A DNA stretch of 64,000 nucleotides from Bacillus_BA songklensis (GCF_042649685.1 NZ_JBHRZT010000020.1:434001-498000), one strand, 5' to 3'. Positions 27,199 to 36,051 are shown, counted from the first letter of the stretch. Numbers and translations: made by a program. The notes: generated from the letters alone by a model not told the origin.

Positions 27199-28326
27199 TT
27201 ATTCACCTTTAAATGCTCTTTTTACTTTTGCAAAGAAAGAATCATGCTGCTCATCTACCACTTCTTGACCGCTTAAGTCTGCAAATTCCCGCAGCAGCTG
27301 TTTTTGTTTTTCAGATAGCTTTGTTGGAGTAATAACGCGTATAATGACGTGTTGGTCACCTTGTCCGTATCCTCTTACATTCGGAATTCCTTTTCCTTTT
27401 AAGCGGAATTTCGTTCCGGTCTGTGTACCGGCAGGAATTTTCAGTTTTACCTTGCCATGCAATGTAGGTACCTCAATTTCATCTCCAAGCGCCGCTTGAG
27501 CAAATGTTAAAGGCATTTCACAATAAACATCGTCCCCGTCTCTCTCGAAAAACTCATGTGAACGGACATGGAATACTACATATAAGTCCCCTGGAGGTCC
27601 TCCGTTAAATCCGGGTTCACCTTGACCTGCTACGCGTAATTGTTGACCATCATCAACGCCGGCAGGGATTTTGACGTTGATTTTTTTATTCTTGTTAATG
27701 CGGCCTGTTCCATGACATGTACCGCACTTTTCACGAATTATTTTCCCTTTACCGTTACAATATTGACACGTACGACGGTTAACAATACGGCCAAACGGTG
27801 TATTTTGTTCAATGCTCATTTGCCCTGTGCCGTGACAGTGCGAACATGTATCTACCTTCGAACCTGGTTTGGCCCCTGATCCATGACATGTATCACATGT
27901 TTCTTCACGCGGTATTTCAATCGTTGTTTCTTTCCCAAACACAGCATCTTCGAACGACAAGGTCATGGTATATTGTAAATCGGCTCCTTGACGAGGGGCA
28001 TTTGGATCACGTCGTCTGCCACCGCCGAAAATAGAGCTGAAAATGTCTTCAAAACCGAAGCCGCCTCCAAAATCCGCTCCGCCTCCGAAGCCGCCAAACC
28101 CTTGATTGGGATCTGTGTGACCAAATTGGTCGTAGTGAGCTTTCTTTTGATCGTCACTTAATACTTCATATGCTTCTTTAATCTCTTTAAATTTTTCGGC
28201 TGCATCTGCCTCTTTATTAATATCAGGATGATATTTTTTCGACAACTTTCGATAAGCTTTCTTTATCTCATCTTTTGTAGCACTCTTACTTACCCCGAGA
28301 ATCTCATAGTAATCTCGCTTACTCAT
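27199..28326 (-). CDS. dnaJ: chaperone DnaJ
   Basis: This 375-aa type I J-protein stimulates the DnaK ATPase. The J domain has KYHPDINKE (HPD); a Gly/Phe linker follows (about 75-105). Four CxxCxGxG zinc repeats are present (CDTCHGSG, CSHCHGTG, CQYCNGKG, CGTCHGTG), then the substrate-binding C-terminus. It is separated from dnaK by 549 bp of hairpins and repeats, unlike the short gap in B. subtilis. Confidence 0.98.
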   Translation of the reverse strand: MSKRDYYEILGVSKSATKDEIKKAYRKLSKKYHPDINKEADAAEKFKEIKEAYEVLSDDQKKAHYDQFGHTDPNQGFGGFGGGADFGGGFGFEDIFSSIFGGGRRRDPNAPRQGADLQYTMTLSFEDAVFGKETTIEIPREETCDTCHGSGAKPGSKVDTCSHCHGTGQMSIEQNTPFGRIVNRRTCQYCNGKGKIIREKCGTCHGTGRINKNKKINVKIPAGVDDGQQLRVAGQGEPGFNGGPPGDLYVVFHVRSHEFFERDGDDVYCEMPLTFAQAALGDEIEVPTLHGKVKLKIPAGTQTGTKFRLKGKGIPNVRGYGQGDQHVIIRVITPTKLSEKQKQLLREFADLSGQEVVDEQHDSFFAKVKRAFKGE

Positions 28327-28408
28327 GAATCTTCACTCCCGCTTCCTTTCACATAAAGGTAATTGTATCATTAACGATCTTTTAGTCGCAACCTGAAAGT
28401 TTAGAACG

Positions 28409-28442
28409 GAGGTGTACGGAACCATATGGTTCCGTACACCTC
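28409..28442. repeat. 34-nt perfect palindrome
   Basis: The left arm GAGGTGTACGGAACCAT is mirrored without mismatch. It lies 83 nt upstream of the dnaJ start and abuts the next hairpin (28442-28500). Confidence 0.7.
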
Positions 28443-28500
28443 AAATGAATCGTCACGAAGAATACTCTAAAATCCAAGAGTTACCATGACGATTCATTTG
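28442..28500. repeat. 14-bp inverted repeat with 31-nt loop
   Basis: CAAATGAATCGTCA pairs perfectly with TGACGATTCATTTG. The loop holds ACTCT/AGAGT and AAATCC, resembling the family C elements at 22966 and 33935. Confidence 0.6.
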
Positions 28501-28570
28501 ATTAAAAGACTTTAGCAGCATCAAGGGTCCATTTCTGAATGAACACCGTTGCAAAAGACTCCTTTGACTC

Positions 28571-28612
28571 AAAAAAAGTCAAAGTCAAGGCAAGCCTGAC
28601 TTTGACTTTTTT
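28571..28612 (-). terminator. hrcA-grpE-dnaK terminator
   Basis: AAAAAAGTCAAAGTCA pairs with TGACTTTGACTTTTTT. On minus seven T close the structure. It lies 264 nt past the dnaK stop, beyond two copies of a tandem repeat, and would separate dnaK from dnaJ transcription. Confidence 0.8.
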
Positions 28613-28626
28613 GAGTTCTACACATT

Positions 28627-28875
28627 CTTATTGTCCAGCTGCGCGAGCTACACCCTACGGTCATTTCGCCCCTTCCGACGAAACCCAAAAACGGTTTCTC
28701 TGTCAGAAGCTCCAACGCCCTATGGGTGTGTACGAGCTCGCTTCGCTTTTCTTATTGTCCAGCTGCGCGAGCTACACCCTACGGTCATTTCGCCCCTTCC
28801 GACGAAACCCAAAAGCGGTTTCTCTGTCAGAAGCTCCAACGCCCTATGGTTGTGTACGAGCTCGCTTCGCTTTTC
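28627..28875 (-). repeat. 124-bp tandem repeat (family A), two copies after dnaK
   Basis: Two nearly identical units with an exact period of 124 bp (starts 28627 and 28751) differ by a few bases. On minus the array begins with GAAAAGCGAAGCGAGC directly after the dnaK TAA. Each unit folds: outer arms GCGAGC...ACACCC with GGGTGTGTACGAGCTCGC, and an inner GAAACC/GGTTTC hairpin. Related arrays with different arms are at 44640 and 62516. Confidence 0.85.
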
Positions 28876-30705
28876 TTATTTATCATCTACTTCTTCGAAT
28901 TCAGCGTCTACGACGTTGTCGTCTTTTTTGCCTTGGCCTTCAGGTTGGCCGTCTTGCGCTGCTTGAGCTGCCTGTTGAGCTTGCTCATACAGTTTCATTG
29001 TTAATTGTTGAACAATTTGTTGAAGTTCGTCTTTTTTCGCACGAATTTCATTAAGATCATTTTTCTCGATAGCCGCTTTTAATGCGTCTTTCGCTTCGTT
29101 TGCTTTTTGCACTTCCGCTTCGTCCACTTTGCCTTCAAGGTCCTTCATTGTTTTTTCTGTTGTAAAGACAAGTTGATCCGCTTCGTTGCGCAATTCTACT
29201 TCTTCTTTACGTTGTTTATCTGCATCAGCATTTTCTTCCGCTTCTTTTACCATGCGTTGGATTTCTTCCTCAGAAAGGCCCGATGAAGATTGGATTGTGA
29301 TTGCTTGTTCTTTATTTGTACCTAAATCTTTTGCACGAACATTTACGATACCGTTTTTATCGATGTCGAATGTTACTTCGATTTGTGGAATGCCGCGCGG
29401 TGCCGGCGGAATATCTGTTAATTGGAAACGTCCTAATGTTTTGTTGTCGGCTGCCATTGGGCGCTCACCTTGCAACACATGGATGTCTACTGCTGTTTGG
29501 TTATCTGCAGCTGTAGAAAATACTTGAGATTTGCTGGTCGGAATTGTTGTGTTGCGGTCGATTAATTTTGTGAACACGCCGCCCATTGTTTCAATCCCTA
29601 ATGAAAGCGGAGTTACGTCAAGTAATACAACGTCCTTAACATCTCCTGTTAACACACCGCCTTGGACTGCTGCACCTAGAGCTACTACTTCATCAGGGTT
29701 AACACCTTTATGAGGCTCTTTTCCTGTTGCTTTTTTGATTGCTTCTTGCACAGCAGGAATACGTGTTGAACCACCGACTAAAATGATTTTGTCAATTTCG
29801 TTTGCTGAAAGGCCGGCATCTTGCAGCGCTTGACGCACAGGGCCCATTGTACGTTCCACTAAGTGAGCTGATAACTCTTCAAATTTCGCACGAGATAACG
29901 TTACTTCCAAGTGAAGAGGACCAGCTGCACCAGCTGTGATAAACGGCAGCGAAATTTGTGTGGAAGTTACACCTGATAAATCTTTTTTCGCTTTTTCCGC
30001 CGCATCTTTCAAGCGTTGAAGCGCCATTTTATCTTGTGACAAATCAATGCCATTTTCTTTTTTAAACTCTGCCACTAAATAATCAATAATGACTTGGTCA
30101 AAGTCATCACCGCCAAGACGGTTATCACCGGCAGTCGCACGCACTTCAAATACGCCGTCTCCCAGCTCAAGGATTGATACGTCAAACGTACCGCCGCCAA
30201 GGTCGTATACTAAAATCGTTTGGTCTTCTTCCATTTTATCCAAACCGTAAGCCAATGCTGCAGCAGTCGGTTCGTTGATAATACGCTCCACTTCTAAACC
30301 GGCAATTTTACCAGCATCTTTCGTTGCTTGACGCTCTGCATCGTTAAAGTAAGCTGGAACTGTAATAACCGCCTTTGTTACAGGCTCGCCTAAATAATCC
30401 TCTGCATATGCTTTTAGATGTTGTAAAATGATGGCGGAAATTTCTTGAGGAGTATATTGTTTACCCTCGATTTCCACCTTATAGTCTGTACCCATATGGC
30501 GTTTAATAGAAATAATGGTATTAGGGTTTGTGATGGCCTGGCGTTTTGCCACTTCCCCTACTTGGCGTTCGCCGTTCTTAAATGCAACAACTGATGGAGT
30601 TGTACGGTTTCCTTCTGGATTTGGAATTACTTTTGGCTCGCCGCCTTCTAACACAGCGACACAAGAGTTTGTTGTTCCTAAGTCGATACCAATGATTTTA
30701 CTCAT
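28876..30705 (-). CDS. dnaK: chaperone DnaK (Hsp70)
   Basis: This 609-aa Hsp70 has an N-terminal actin-like ATPase domain with IGIDLGTTNSCVAV, VYDLGGGTFDVSIL and ILVGGSTRIPAVQ. The substrate-binding domain (about 380-500) and a helical lid end in DNVVDAEFEEVDDK. The Gram-positive signature of a shorter ATPase domain fits the length. The stop codon is the first base triplet of a tandem repeat array. Confidence 0.98.
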   Translation of the reverse strand: MSKIIGIDLGTTNSCVAVLEGGEPKVIPNPEGNRTTPSVVAFKNGERQVGEVAKRQAITNPNTIISIKRHMGTDYKVEIEGKQYTPQEISAIILQHLKAYAEDYLGEPVTKAVITVPAYFNDAERQATKDAGKIAGLEVERIINEPTAAALAYGLDKMEEDQTILVYDLGGGTFDVSILELGDGVFEVRATAGDNRLGGDDFDQVIIDYLVAEFKKENGIDLSQDKMALQRLKDAAEKAKKDLSGVTSTQISLPFITAGAAGPLHLEVTLSRAKFEELSAHLVERTMGPVRQALQDAGLSANEIDKIILVGGSTRIPAVQEAIKKATGKEPHKGVNPDEVVALGAAVQGGVLTGDVKDVVLLDVTPLSLGIETMGGVFTKLIDRNTTIPTSKSQVFSTAADNQTAVDIHVLQGERPMAADNKTLGRFQLTDIPPAPRGIPQIEVTFDIDKNGIVNVRAKDLGTNKEQAITIQSSSGLSEEEIQRMVKEAEENADADKQRKEEVELRNEADQLVFTTEKTMKDLEGKVDEAEVQKANEAKDALKAAIEKNDLNEIRAKKDELQQIVQQLTMKLYEQAQQAAQAAQDGQPEGQGKKDDNVVDAEFEEVDDK

Positions 30706-30737
30706 TGACCCTTACCTCCTAGCTTCATTATGTAACA

Positions 30738-31319
30738 TTATTGATTTACTTTTACCATAGATGGACGAATGATTTTGTCTTTTAATTTATACCCTTTTTG
30801 GAATTCTTCCACTACTGTATTTGGTTCAAATGAGCTATCTTCCACTTGCATGACAGCTTGATGTTGATATGGATCAAACGGCTGTCCGACCGCTTCAATG
30901 ACTTCCACACCTTCTTTTTGCAACGCTTCAAGAAGCTGACGATATACCATTTCCATACCTTGCAGTACAGCTTTTAATTGTTCATCTTCTGTATCTACTT
31001 TTAACGCTCTTTCAAAGTTATCAAGAGCCGGTAATATATCCGTCACTAAGCTTTGTGCACGATATTTTTGTGCAGCCTCAGCATCTAAACGAGTACGACG
31101 GCGGAAGTTATCAAAATCCGCTTGGAGACGCAAGTAGCGGTTTTCTTCCTCTTCAAGCTTCGCCTTTAATTCGTTAAGCTCTTTTTCTAAAGGATTTACT
31201 TCTGCAGTTTCTTCAACCTGTTCGTTTTCAACTGATTGTTCTCCTGCATGCCCTGCTTCCGTTTCTTCCATTTGTTCTTCTGTTACCGTTTCTTCTATTG
31301 TTTGCTTTTCGTTTGTCAA
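30738..31319 (-). CDS. grpE: nucleotide exchange factor GrpE
   Basis: This 193-aa GrpE has an acidic N-terminal tail, a long coiled coil (KELNELKAKLEEEENRYLRL) and a beta domain with the typical VIEAVGQPFDPYQHQAVMQ. It releases ADP from DnaK. TTG at 31319 is 8 nt after GGGAGG and gives MTNEKQTIEE, similar to the B. subtilis start; a GTG three codons upstream overlaps the ribosome site. Confidence 0.97.
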   Translation of the reverse strand: MTNEKQTIEETVTEEQMEETEAGHAGEQSVENEQVEETAEVNPLEKELNELKAKLEEEENRYLRLQADFDNFRRRTRLDAEAAQKYRAQSLVTDILPALDNFERALKVDTEDEQLKAVLQGMEMVYRQLLEALQKEGVEVIEAVGQPFDPYQHQAVMQVEDSSFEPNTVVEEFQKGYKLKDKIIRPSMVKVNQ

Positions 31320-31429
31320 CGAATTCACCTCCCTTTAATAATACGTAACATTTTTCATTGAATAAGAGGATTGTGAATCATTCGGATGGAGCAGAAGCTG
31401 CATCCATCCGTTAACCAATATAACCTGAC

Positions 31430-32461
31430 CTACTTATTTTGATACAGCTTTGTTAAGGCATTTGATAAATTGGATGAAATAAGTTTCAATAAGCTAATGA
31501 CACGAGAATAAGGCATTCGGATCGGTCCTAAAATCGCCACTGTTCCAAGCTGTTCGTCTCCAATGGAATAGCTTGCTGTAATTAAACTGCAATTTTCCAT
31601 TTCGCTTACTTGGTTTTCGCGGCCAATTTTCACATCGATGCCCGCCTTGTTTCCCCGAAGGAGCTGATACAATTGTTGTTCTTGCTCCATCATCCTTAAT
31701 AGTGACTGCACTTTTCCTACATCATGAAATTCCGGATGGCTTAACATGTTTGTCTTACCACCGATAAACGCTTTTTCACCTATTTTTAAACGCAGTGCGT
31801 TTTGCATCGTCACAAAAAGCTGCTCATAATTTTGGATATGTGTTTTTAACAACATCGCTACTTCTTTGTACATTTTATCATGCAACTCAATAATCGGAAC
31901 TCCGGTCAAACGTTCATTTAAAATATTAACCATCTTTTCAATGTCAGATGGATTTATAGAATCAGGCAATGTTAATGTTTTGCTTTCTACATGGCCTGTG
32001 TCTGTCACAATAATCGCCACGGCGGTCTCACTTGATAAAGGAATCATTTGAATTTGCTTCAACTTATGATTTACCACATGCGGCCCTAATACAATGGATG
32101 TCAAATTCGTCATCTCAGATAAAATTTGTGCAGACTTTTGAACAACGGCTTCCAATTCTACAATGCGTTCAGCGAATACTGATTTAACCTTTGTCATATC
32201 AGACGCTGTTAGCATTTGCGGTGATAATAAATGATCAACATAATAACGATATCCTTTTTCTGATGGAATTCGCCCTGAGGAACTATGTGTCTTTTCAATA
32301 AACCCCAATTCTTCCAAATCTGCCATTTCATTACGAATCGTAGCAGAACTGAAATTAATCTCTTCTCTTTTTGATAAGGTTCTTGAGCCGACAGGTTGCG
32401 CAGACCGAATGAAATCATCAATCACCACTTGTAAAATTAACAATTGTCGATCTGTAAGCAC
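31430..32461 (-). CDS. hrcA: heat-inducible repressor HrcA
   Basis: This 343-aa repressor binds CIRCE operators of class I heat-shock genes. The N-terminal winged helix contains GSRTLSKREEINFSSATIRN; the GAF-like and dimerisation regions follow. The GTG start is 7 nt after GAGGTG. It heads the grpE-dnaK operon and a CIRCE element lies 15 nt upstream, so it should be autoregulated. Confidence 0.97.
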   Translation of the reverse strand: MLTDRQLLILQVVIDDFIRSAQPVGSRTLSKREEINFSSATIRNEMADLEELGFIEKTHSSSGRIPSEKGYRYYVDHLLSPQMLTASDMTKVKSVFAERIVELEAVVQKSAQILSEMTNLTSIVLGPHVVNHKLKQIQMIPLSSETAVAIIVTDTGHVESKTLTLPDSINPSDIEKMVNILNERLTGVPIIELHDKMYKEVAMLLKTHIQNYEQLFVTMQNALRLKIGEKAFIGGKTNMLSHPEFHDVGKVQSLLRMMEQEQQLYQLLRGNKAGIDVKIGRENQVSEMENCSLITASYSIGDEQLGTVAILGPIRMPYSRVISLLKLISSNLSNALTKLYQNK

Positions 32462-32476
32462 ATGCCATCACCTCTG

Positions 32477-32503
32477 TTAGCACTCATGTGCATCGAGTGC
32501 TAA
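32477..32503 (-). promoter_or_regulatory. CIRCE operator of hrcA
   Basis: TTAGCACTC-N9-GAGTGCTAA is an exact match to the CIRCE consensus, the HrcA binding site. It lies between the predicted -10 and the hrcA start codon. Confidence 0.97.
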
Positions 32504-32513
32504 ATCTATTAAT

Positions 32514-32542
32514 AAGTTACCAAATCACTTTGGTAATGTCAA
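32514..32542 (-). promoter_or_regulatory. predicted SigA promoter of the hrcA operon
   Basis: On minus TTGACA (32537-32542) and TAACTT (32514-32519) are 17 bp apart. The spacer is itself an inverted repeat, TTACCAAA-GTGA-TTTGGTAA (32517-32536). An alternative -10, TATTAA at 32509-32514, gives a 22-bp spacer and is less likely. Confidence 0.6.
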
Positions 32543-32545
32543 CGA

Positions 32546-33685
32546 TTAGATTACACCTATAAAAGCTTGGAACACTTCGTTTCCGAGAAATCTTCCTTGT
32601 CTTGTTAAGTAGATATTCTCTTTATCCTCGGCAAGCAACCCTTTTTTCATTTGCTCCTGTGCCTGTTGTCCAAACACCTCATTGAACGGTACACCATACT
32701 TTCGTTCAAAGATCTTTTTGGATACTCCCGCTGTTTTGCGGAGACCCAAAAAGACTTCCTCTTCCATCATTTCTGCTTTACAGACTTCATGCTCTTCCAA
32801 GTAAGCAGATCCATTTTTTCTTACAGCCTCTATATATTTATTAATGGGACCTATGTTAGCCCTTCTGATCCCCTTTGTGTAGCTATGGGCACCCGCTCCG
32901 ATTCCATAATACTCTTCGTTATTCCAATACGTTAAGTTATGACGGCTCGCAAAACCGGGCTTAGTGAAATTACTGATTTCATATTGATGAAATCCGTGTC
33001 GTTCCATCTCATCCATCAACAAATCATACATTTTTGCTTCTTCTTCTTGGGCCGGAACCTGCAATTTTCCTTTACGCATTAAATTATAAAAAACCGTCTT
33101 CGGTTCAATAATTAACGAATAGGCTGACATATGATCAACATTCAATTCAAATGCTTCTTTTAACGTTTGGACAAAATCTCCGATCGTTTGCCCCGGTAAA
33201 CTATACATTAAATCTAGGCTAAGGTTATTAAAACCAACTTTTCTTGCCCTCTCAATCGTTTTAATTGCTTCCCTTTTTGTATGAACACGTCCGATTTTTT
33301 TCAAAATCTCATCATTAAAAGTTTGTACCCCGATACTTAAACGGTTAACACTGTAATCCTTCAATAATTGAAGTTTCTCCTCTGTCAATTCATTAGGATT
33401 CGCTTCGAATGTAAACTCGCCGCCTTCTTCCACTGAAAGATGGCGCTGAATGATTTGAAGAAACTTTTCCAACTGAGGGACCGTGAGAGCAGTCGGCGTA
33501 CCTCCACCGACAAAGATGCTTTTCAATCTGCTTTCACCATGTTTTTCAACCGTATATTTCATCTCTTGTTCCATTGCATCCAAATACTGATCGACAGGCT
33601 GATTTTCAAAAAAGACCTTGTTAAAATCACAATAATGGCAAATATGATGACAAAATGGAATGTGTAAATATGCAGCTTGTACCAT
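32546..33685 (-). CDS. hemW: radical-SAM haem chaperone HemW-type protein
   Basis: This 379-aa protein (YqeR) has the radical-SAM motif CHHICHYC (CX3CX2C, about residue 12) and GGGTPTAL. It belongs to the HemN-like HemW group, probably inserting haem into proteins rather than oxidising coproporphyrinogen, as inferred from the family. A terminator for lepA lies 27 nt before its start, so it may rely on readthrough or on a promoter within the lepA end. Confidence 0.93.
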   Translation of the reverse strand: MVQAAYLHIPFCHHICHYCDFNKVFFENQPVDQYLDAMEQEMKYTVEKHGESRLKSIFVGGGTPTALTVPQLEKFLQIIQRHLSVEEGGEFTFEANPNELTEEKLQLLKDYSVNRLSIGVQTFNDEILKKIGRVHTKREAIKTIERARKVGFNNLSLDLMYSLPGQTIGDFVQTLKEAFELNVDHMSAYSLIIEPKTVFYNLMRKGKLQVPAQEEEAKMYDLLMDEMERHGFHQYEISNFTKPGFASRHNLTYWNNEEYYGIGAGAHSYTKGIRRANIGPINKYIEAVRKNGSAYLEEHEVCKAEMMEEEVFLGLRKTAGVSKKIFERKYGVPFNEVFGQQAQEQMKKGLLAEDKENIYLTRQGRFLGNEVFQAFIGVI

Positions 33686-33711
33686 TTATCTCACACCCTT
33701 TTCTTTTTTAC

Positions 33712-33739
33712 AAAAAGGCCGCAGATTTGGCTCTGCGGC
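33712..33739 (-). terminator. terminator between lepA and hemW
   Basis: GCCGCAGA pairs with TCTGCGGC over 6 nt and is followed on minus by CTTTTT. It ends 27 nt before the hemW ATG. Confidence 0.8.
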
Positions 33740-33794
33740 AATCGTTAAAATAAAAAATGATCCTATCCGTTTAAATTGCATAATAACGCATAAC

Positions 33795-33921
33795 AAAGTG
33801 AAACTTCCATCAAGAGATGCTTTTTCTCCTAATGGTTAGTTGATTTTACCAGGCTCTTAGGGGTGGTTATTCCTTCTCGGGAAAAACCGGGATCCTATCA
33901 CCTGTTAGAGCGGGATAAAAG
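33795..33921 (+). repeat. two-module intergenic repeat (family B), copy 3
   Basis: On plus AAAGTGAAACTTCCATCA (33795-33812) and GTTAGAGCGGGATAAAA (about 33904-33920) match the modules at 65-118 and 60579-60679. Between them a long hairpin GCTCT...AGAGC (33855-33912) is seen. Unlike the other copies it is not fused to a stop codon. Confidence 0.55.
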
Positions 33922-33934
33922 CTTTTTAACCACA

Positions 33935-33986
33935 AGGAACCGTCATTGAAATCCCCGGTTTACCGGATTTCCTCATGACGGCTCCT
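33935..33986. repeat. CCGTCA...TGACGG element (family C), copy 2
   Basis: ACCGTCAT/ATGACGG brackets GAAATCC-CCGG-TTTA-CCGG-ATTTC, a long hairpin. It shares more than half its bases with 22966-23006. Confidence 0.55.
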
Positions 33987-33993
33987 TACAGGA

Positions 33994-34036
33994 GACCGGA
34001 TGGCACAACATAAGGAAAATGTCGTGCCATCCGGTC
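33994..34036. repeat. 18-bp hairpin after lepA
   Basis: GACCGGATGGCACAACAT pairs with ATGTCGTGCCATCCGGTC, one G-U pair, 7-nt loop, 6 nt past the lepA stop. There is no U-tract. Confidence 0.65.
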
Positions 34037-34042
34037 CCGTTA

Positions 34043-35878
34043 TTATTTCTTGCTGTTATCGTCATCCATTTTCAGAACAGCCATGAATGCCTCTTGCGGC
34101 ACTTCAACAGATCCTACTTGTTTCATGCGCTTTTTACCTTCTTTTTGCTTTTCAAGAAGTTTACGTTTACGGGAAATGTCACCGCCGTAACATTTTGCCA
34201 ATACATTTTTACGCATCGCTTTGATTGTCGAACGCGCCACGATTTTTTGTCCGATCGCCGCTTGAATCGGCACTTCAAACTGTTGGCGGGGGATTAGCTC
34301 TTTTAATTTTTCTACAATCACTTTACCGCGCTCATAAGCGGAATCACGGTGGACAATGAAAGAAAGGGCGTCTACTTTTTCCGCGTTTAATAAGATATCC
34401 ATCTTCACTAATTTAGATGGTTTATAACCGATTAATTCATAATCAAAAGAAGCATATCCTTTTGTGCTCGATTTTAATTGGTCGAAGAAATCATATACAA
34501 TTTCAGATAAAGGAATTTCATAGATAATGCTCACACGGTTTTCATCCAAATATTCCATCGTAATGAAAATTCCGCGTTTTTTCTGGCAAAGCTCCATGAC
34601 GGCACCAACATAATCATTTGGAACCATGATCGTTGCTTTTACATACGGCTCTTCAATACGATCAATCTTTTGAGGATCAGGCATATTCGACGGGTTATCA
34701 ACCGCCACTTTTTCACCATCTGTTAAAAACACATCATAAATAACACTTGGAGCCGTCGTGATTAAATCGATTTTAAATTCACGCTCAATGCGTTCTTGAA
34801 TGATTTCCATGTGTAATAACCCTAAGAAACCACAGCGGAAACCAAAGCCTAATGCCTGTGATGTTTCCGGCTCGAATTGAAGTGCCGAGTCATTTAACTG
34901 CAGTTTCTCAAGTGCTTCACGTAAATCGTTGTATCGTGCTGTATCGATTGGATATAAACCACAGAACACCATCGGATTCAATTTACGATAACCGGGAAGC
35001 GGTTCAGCAGCCCCATTTTTTGCGTGCGTAATCGTATCACCTACACGGGTGTCGCCAACATTTTTAATGGCTGCCGTTAAAAACCCTACGTCCCCAACGG
35101 TCAATTCGTCTTTTAATGTCGCCTTTGGCGTGAAAACACCAACCTCTGTTACTTCGAACTCTTTACCCGTTGCCATCATTTTAATTTTATCGCCTACTTT
35201 AACCGTACCTTCTACAACACGAATATAGGCAACAACCCCGCGGTAAGCATCATATAAAGAGTCGAAAATCAATGCTTTTAAAGGGCCTTCCGGATCTCCG
35301 GTCGGTGCTGGCACTTTTTCTACGATTTGTTCCAAAATCTCTTCAATGCCAATACCCGCTTTGGCAGAAGCAAGCACTGCTTCTGATGCGTCAAGGCCAA
35401 TTACATCTTCAATTTCTTGACGAACACGTTCCGGGTCGGCACTCGGTAAATCAATCTTATTAATAACAGGCAAGATTTCCAAATCGTTGTCGAGCGCTAA
35501 GTAAACGTTCGCCAGCGTTTGCGCTTCAATTCCTTGCGCCGCATCGACCACAAGGATAGCTCCCTCACAGGCAGCCAAACTTCGCGACACTTCGTACGTA
35601 AAGTCGACATGGCCCGGTGTATCAATCAAATGAAGGATATAATCATTTCCATCTTTTGCTTTATAATTAAGCTGAACAGCATTTAACTTAATGGTAATTC
35701 CCCGTTCTCTTTCCAGGTCCATGGAATCCAATAGCTGATCCTTCATTTCGCGTTGAGTAAGTGCATTGGTCTTCTCTAAAATACGATCAGCTAATGTAGA
35801 CTTCCCATGGTCAATATGGGCGATGATGGAGAAGTTACGAATTTTAGATCGTCTCTCTAATCTTGATTCTTTATTCAT
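34043..35878 (-). CDS. lepA: elongation factor 4 (LepA)
   Basis: This 611-aa ribosome-associated GTPase has GTPase motifs IAHIDHGKSTLADRI, DTPGHVDF and NKIDLP, then domains II, III and V and the EF4-specific C-terminal domain with GGDISRKRKLLEKQKEGKKR. ATG at 35878 follows AGGAGTGG; a GTG four codons upstream overlaps that site. It is downstream of yqxA, as in B. subtilis. Confidence 0.98.
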   Translation of the reverse strand: MNKESRLERRSKIRNFSIIAHIDHGKSTLADRILEKTNALTQREMKDQLLDSMDLERERGITIKLNAVQLNYKAKDGNDYILHLIDTPGHVDFTYEVSRSLAACEGAILVVDAAQGIEAQTLANVYLALDNDLEILPVINKIDLPSADPERVRQEIEDVIGLDASEAVLASAKAGIGIEEILEQIVEKVPAPTGDPEGPLKALIFDSLYDAYRGVVAYIRVVEGTVKVGDKIKMMATGKEFEVTEVGVFTPKATLKDELTVGDVGFLTAAIKNVGDTRVGDTITHAKNGAAEPLPGYRKLNPMVFCGLYPIDTARYNDLREALEKLQLNDSALQFEPETSQALGFGFRCGFLGLLHMEIIQERIEREFKIDLITTAPSVIYDVFLTDGEKVAVDNPSNMPDPQKIDRIEEPYVKATIMVPNDYVGAVMELCQKKRGIFITMEYLDENRVSIIYEIPLSEIVYDFFDQLKSSTKGYASFDYELIGYKPSKLVKMDILLNAEKVDALSFIVHRDSAYERGKVIVEKLKELIPRQQFEVPIQAAIGQKIVARSTIKAMRKNVLAKCYGGDISRKRKLLEKQKEGKKRMKQVGSVEVPQEAFMAVLKMDDDNSKK

Positions 35879-36051
35879 CACGTATTCCACTCCTACTAAA
35901 ACTCGACAAACATGTACACTAGGATAGATTATATCATTACGACACAGTCAATGTCATTAGAAAAACTTGTCCATTATACAGTCTTTTAGGTAAAGGCCTT
36001 CGTTTCTGACACAGTTAAGAAAATGTTCGTTATACGTTCTCATTAGCCAGC

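Larger units (their letters stand above)
33686..34042. other. 357-bp structured intergenic region, lepA to hemW
   Basis: No gene. From lepA downwards on minus it holds a hairpin at 33994-34036, a family C element at 33935-33986, a family B element on plus at 33795-33921, and a U-tailed terminator at 33712-33739. Confidence 0.6.

Noticed and set aside
28539..29054. Open frames on plus across the dnaK end and its repeats
   Set aside because: They translate the tandem repeat and the antisense of dnaK, repeat the same peptide twice, and lack ribosome sites.
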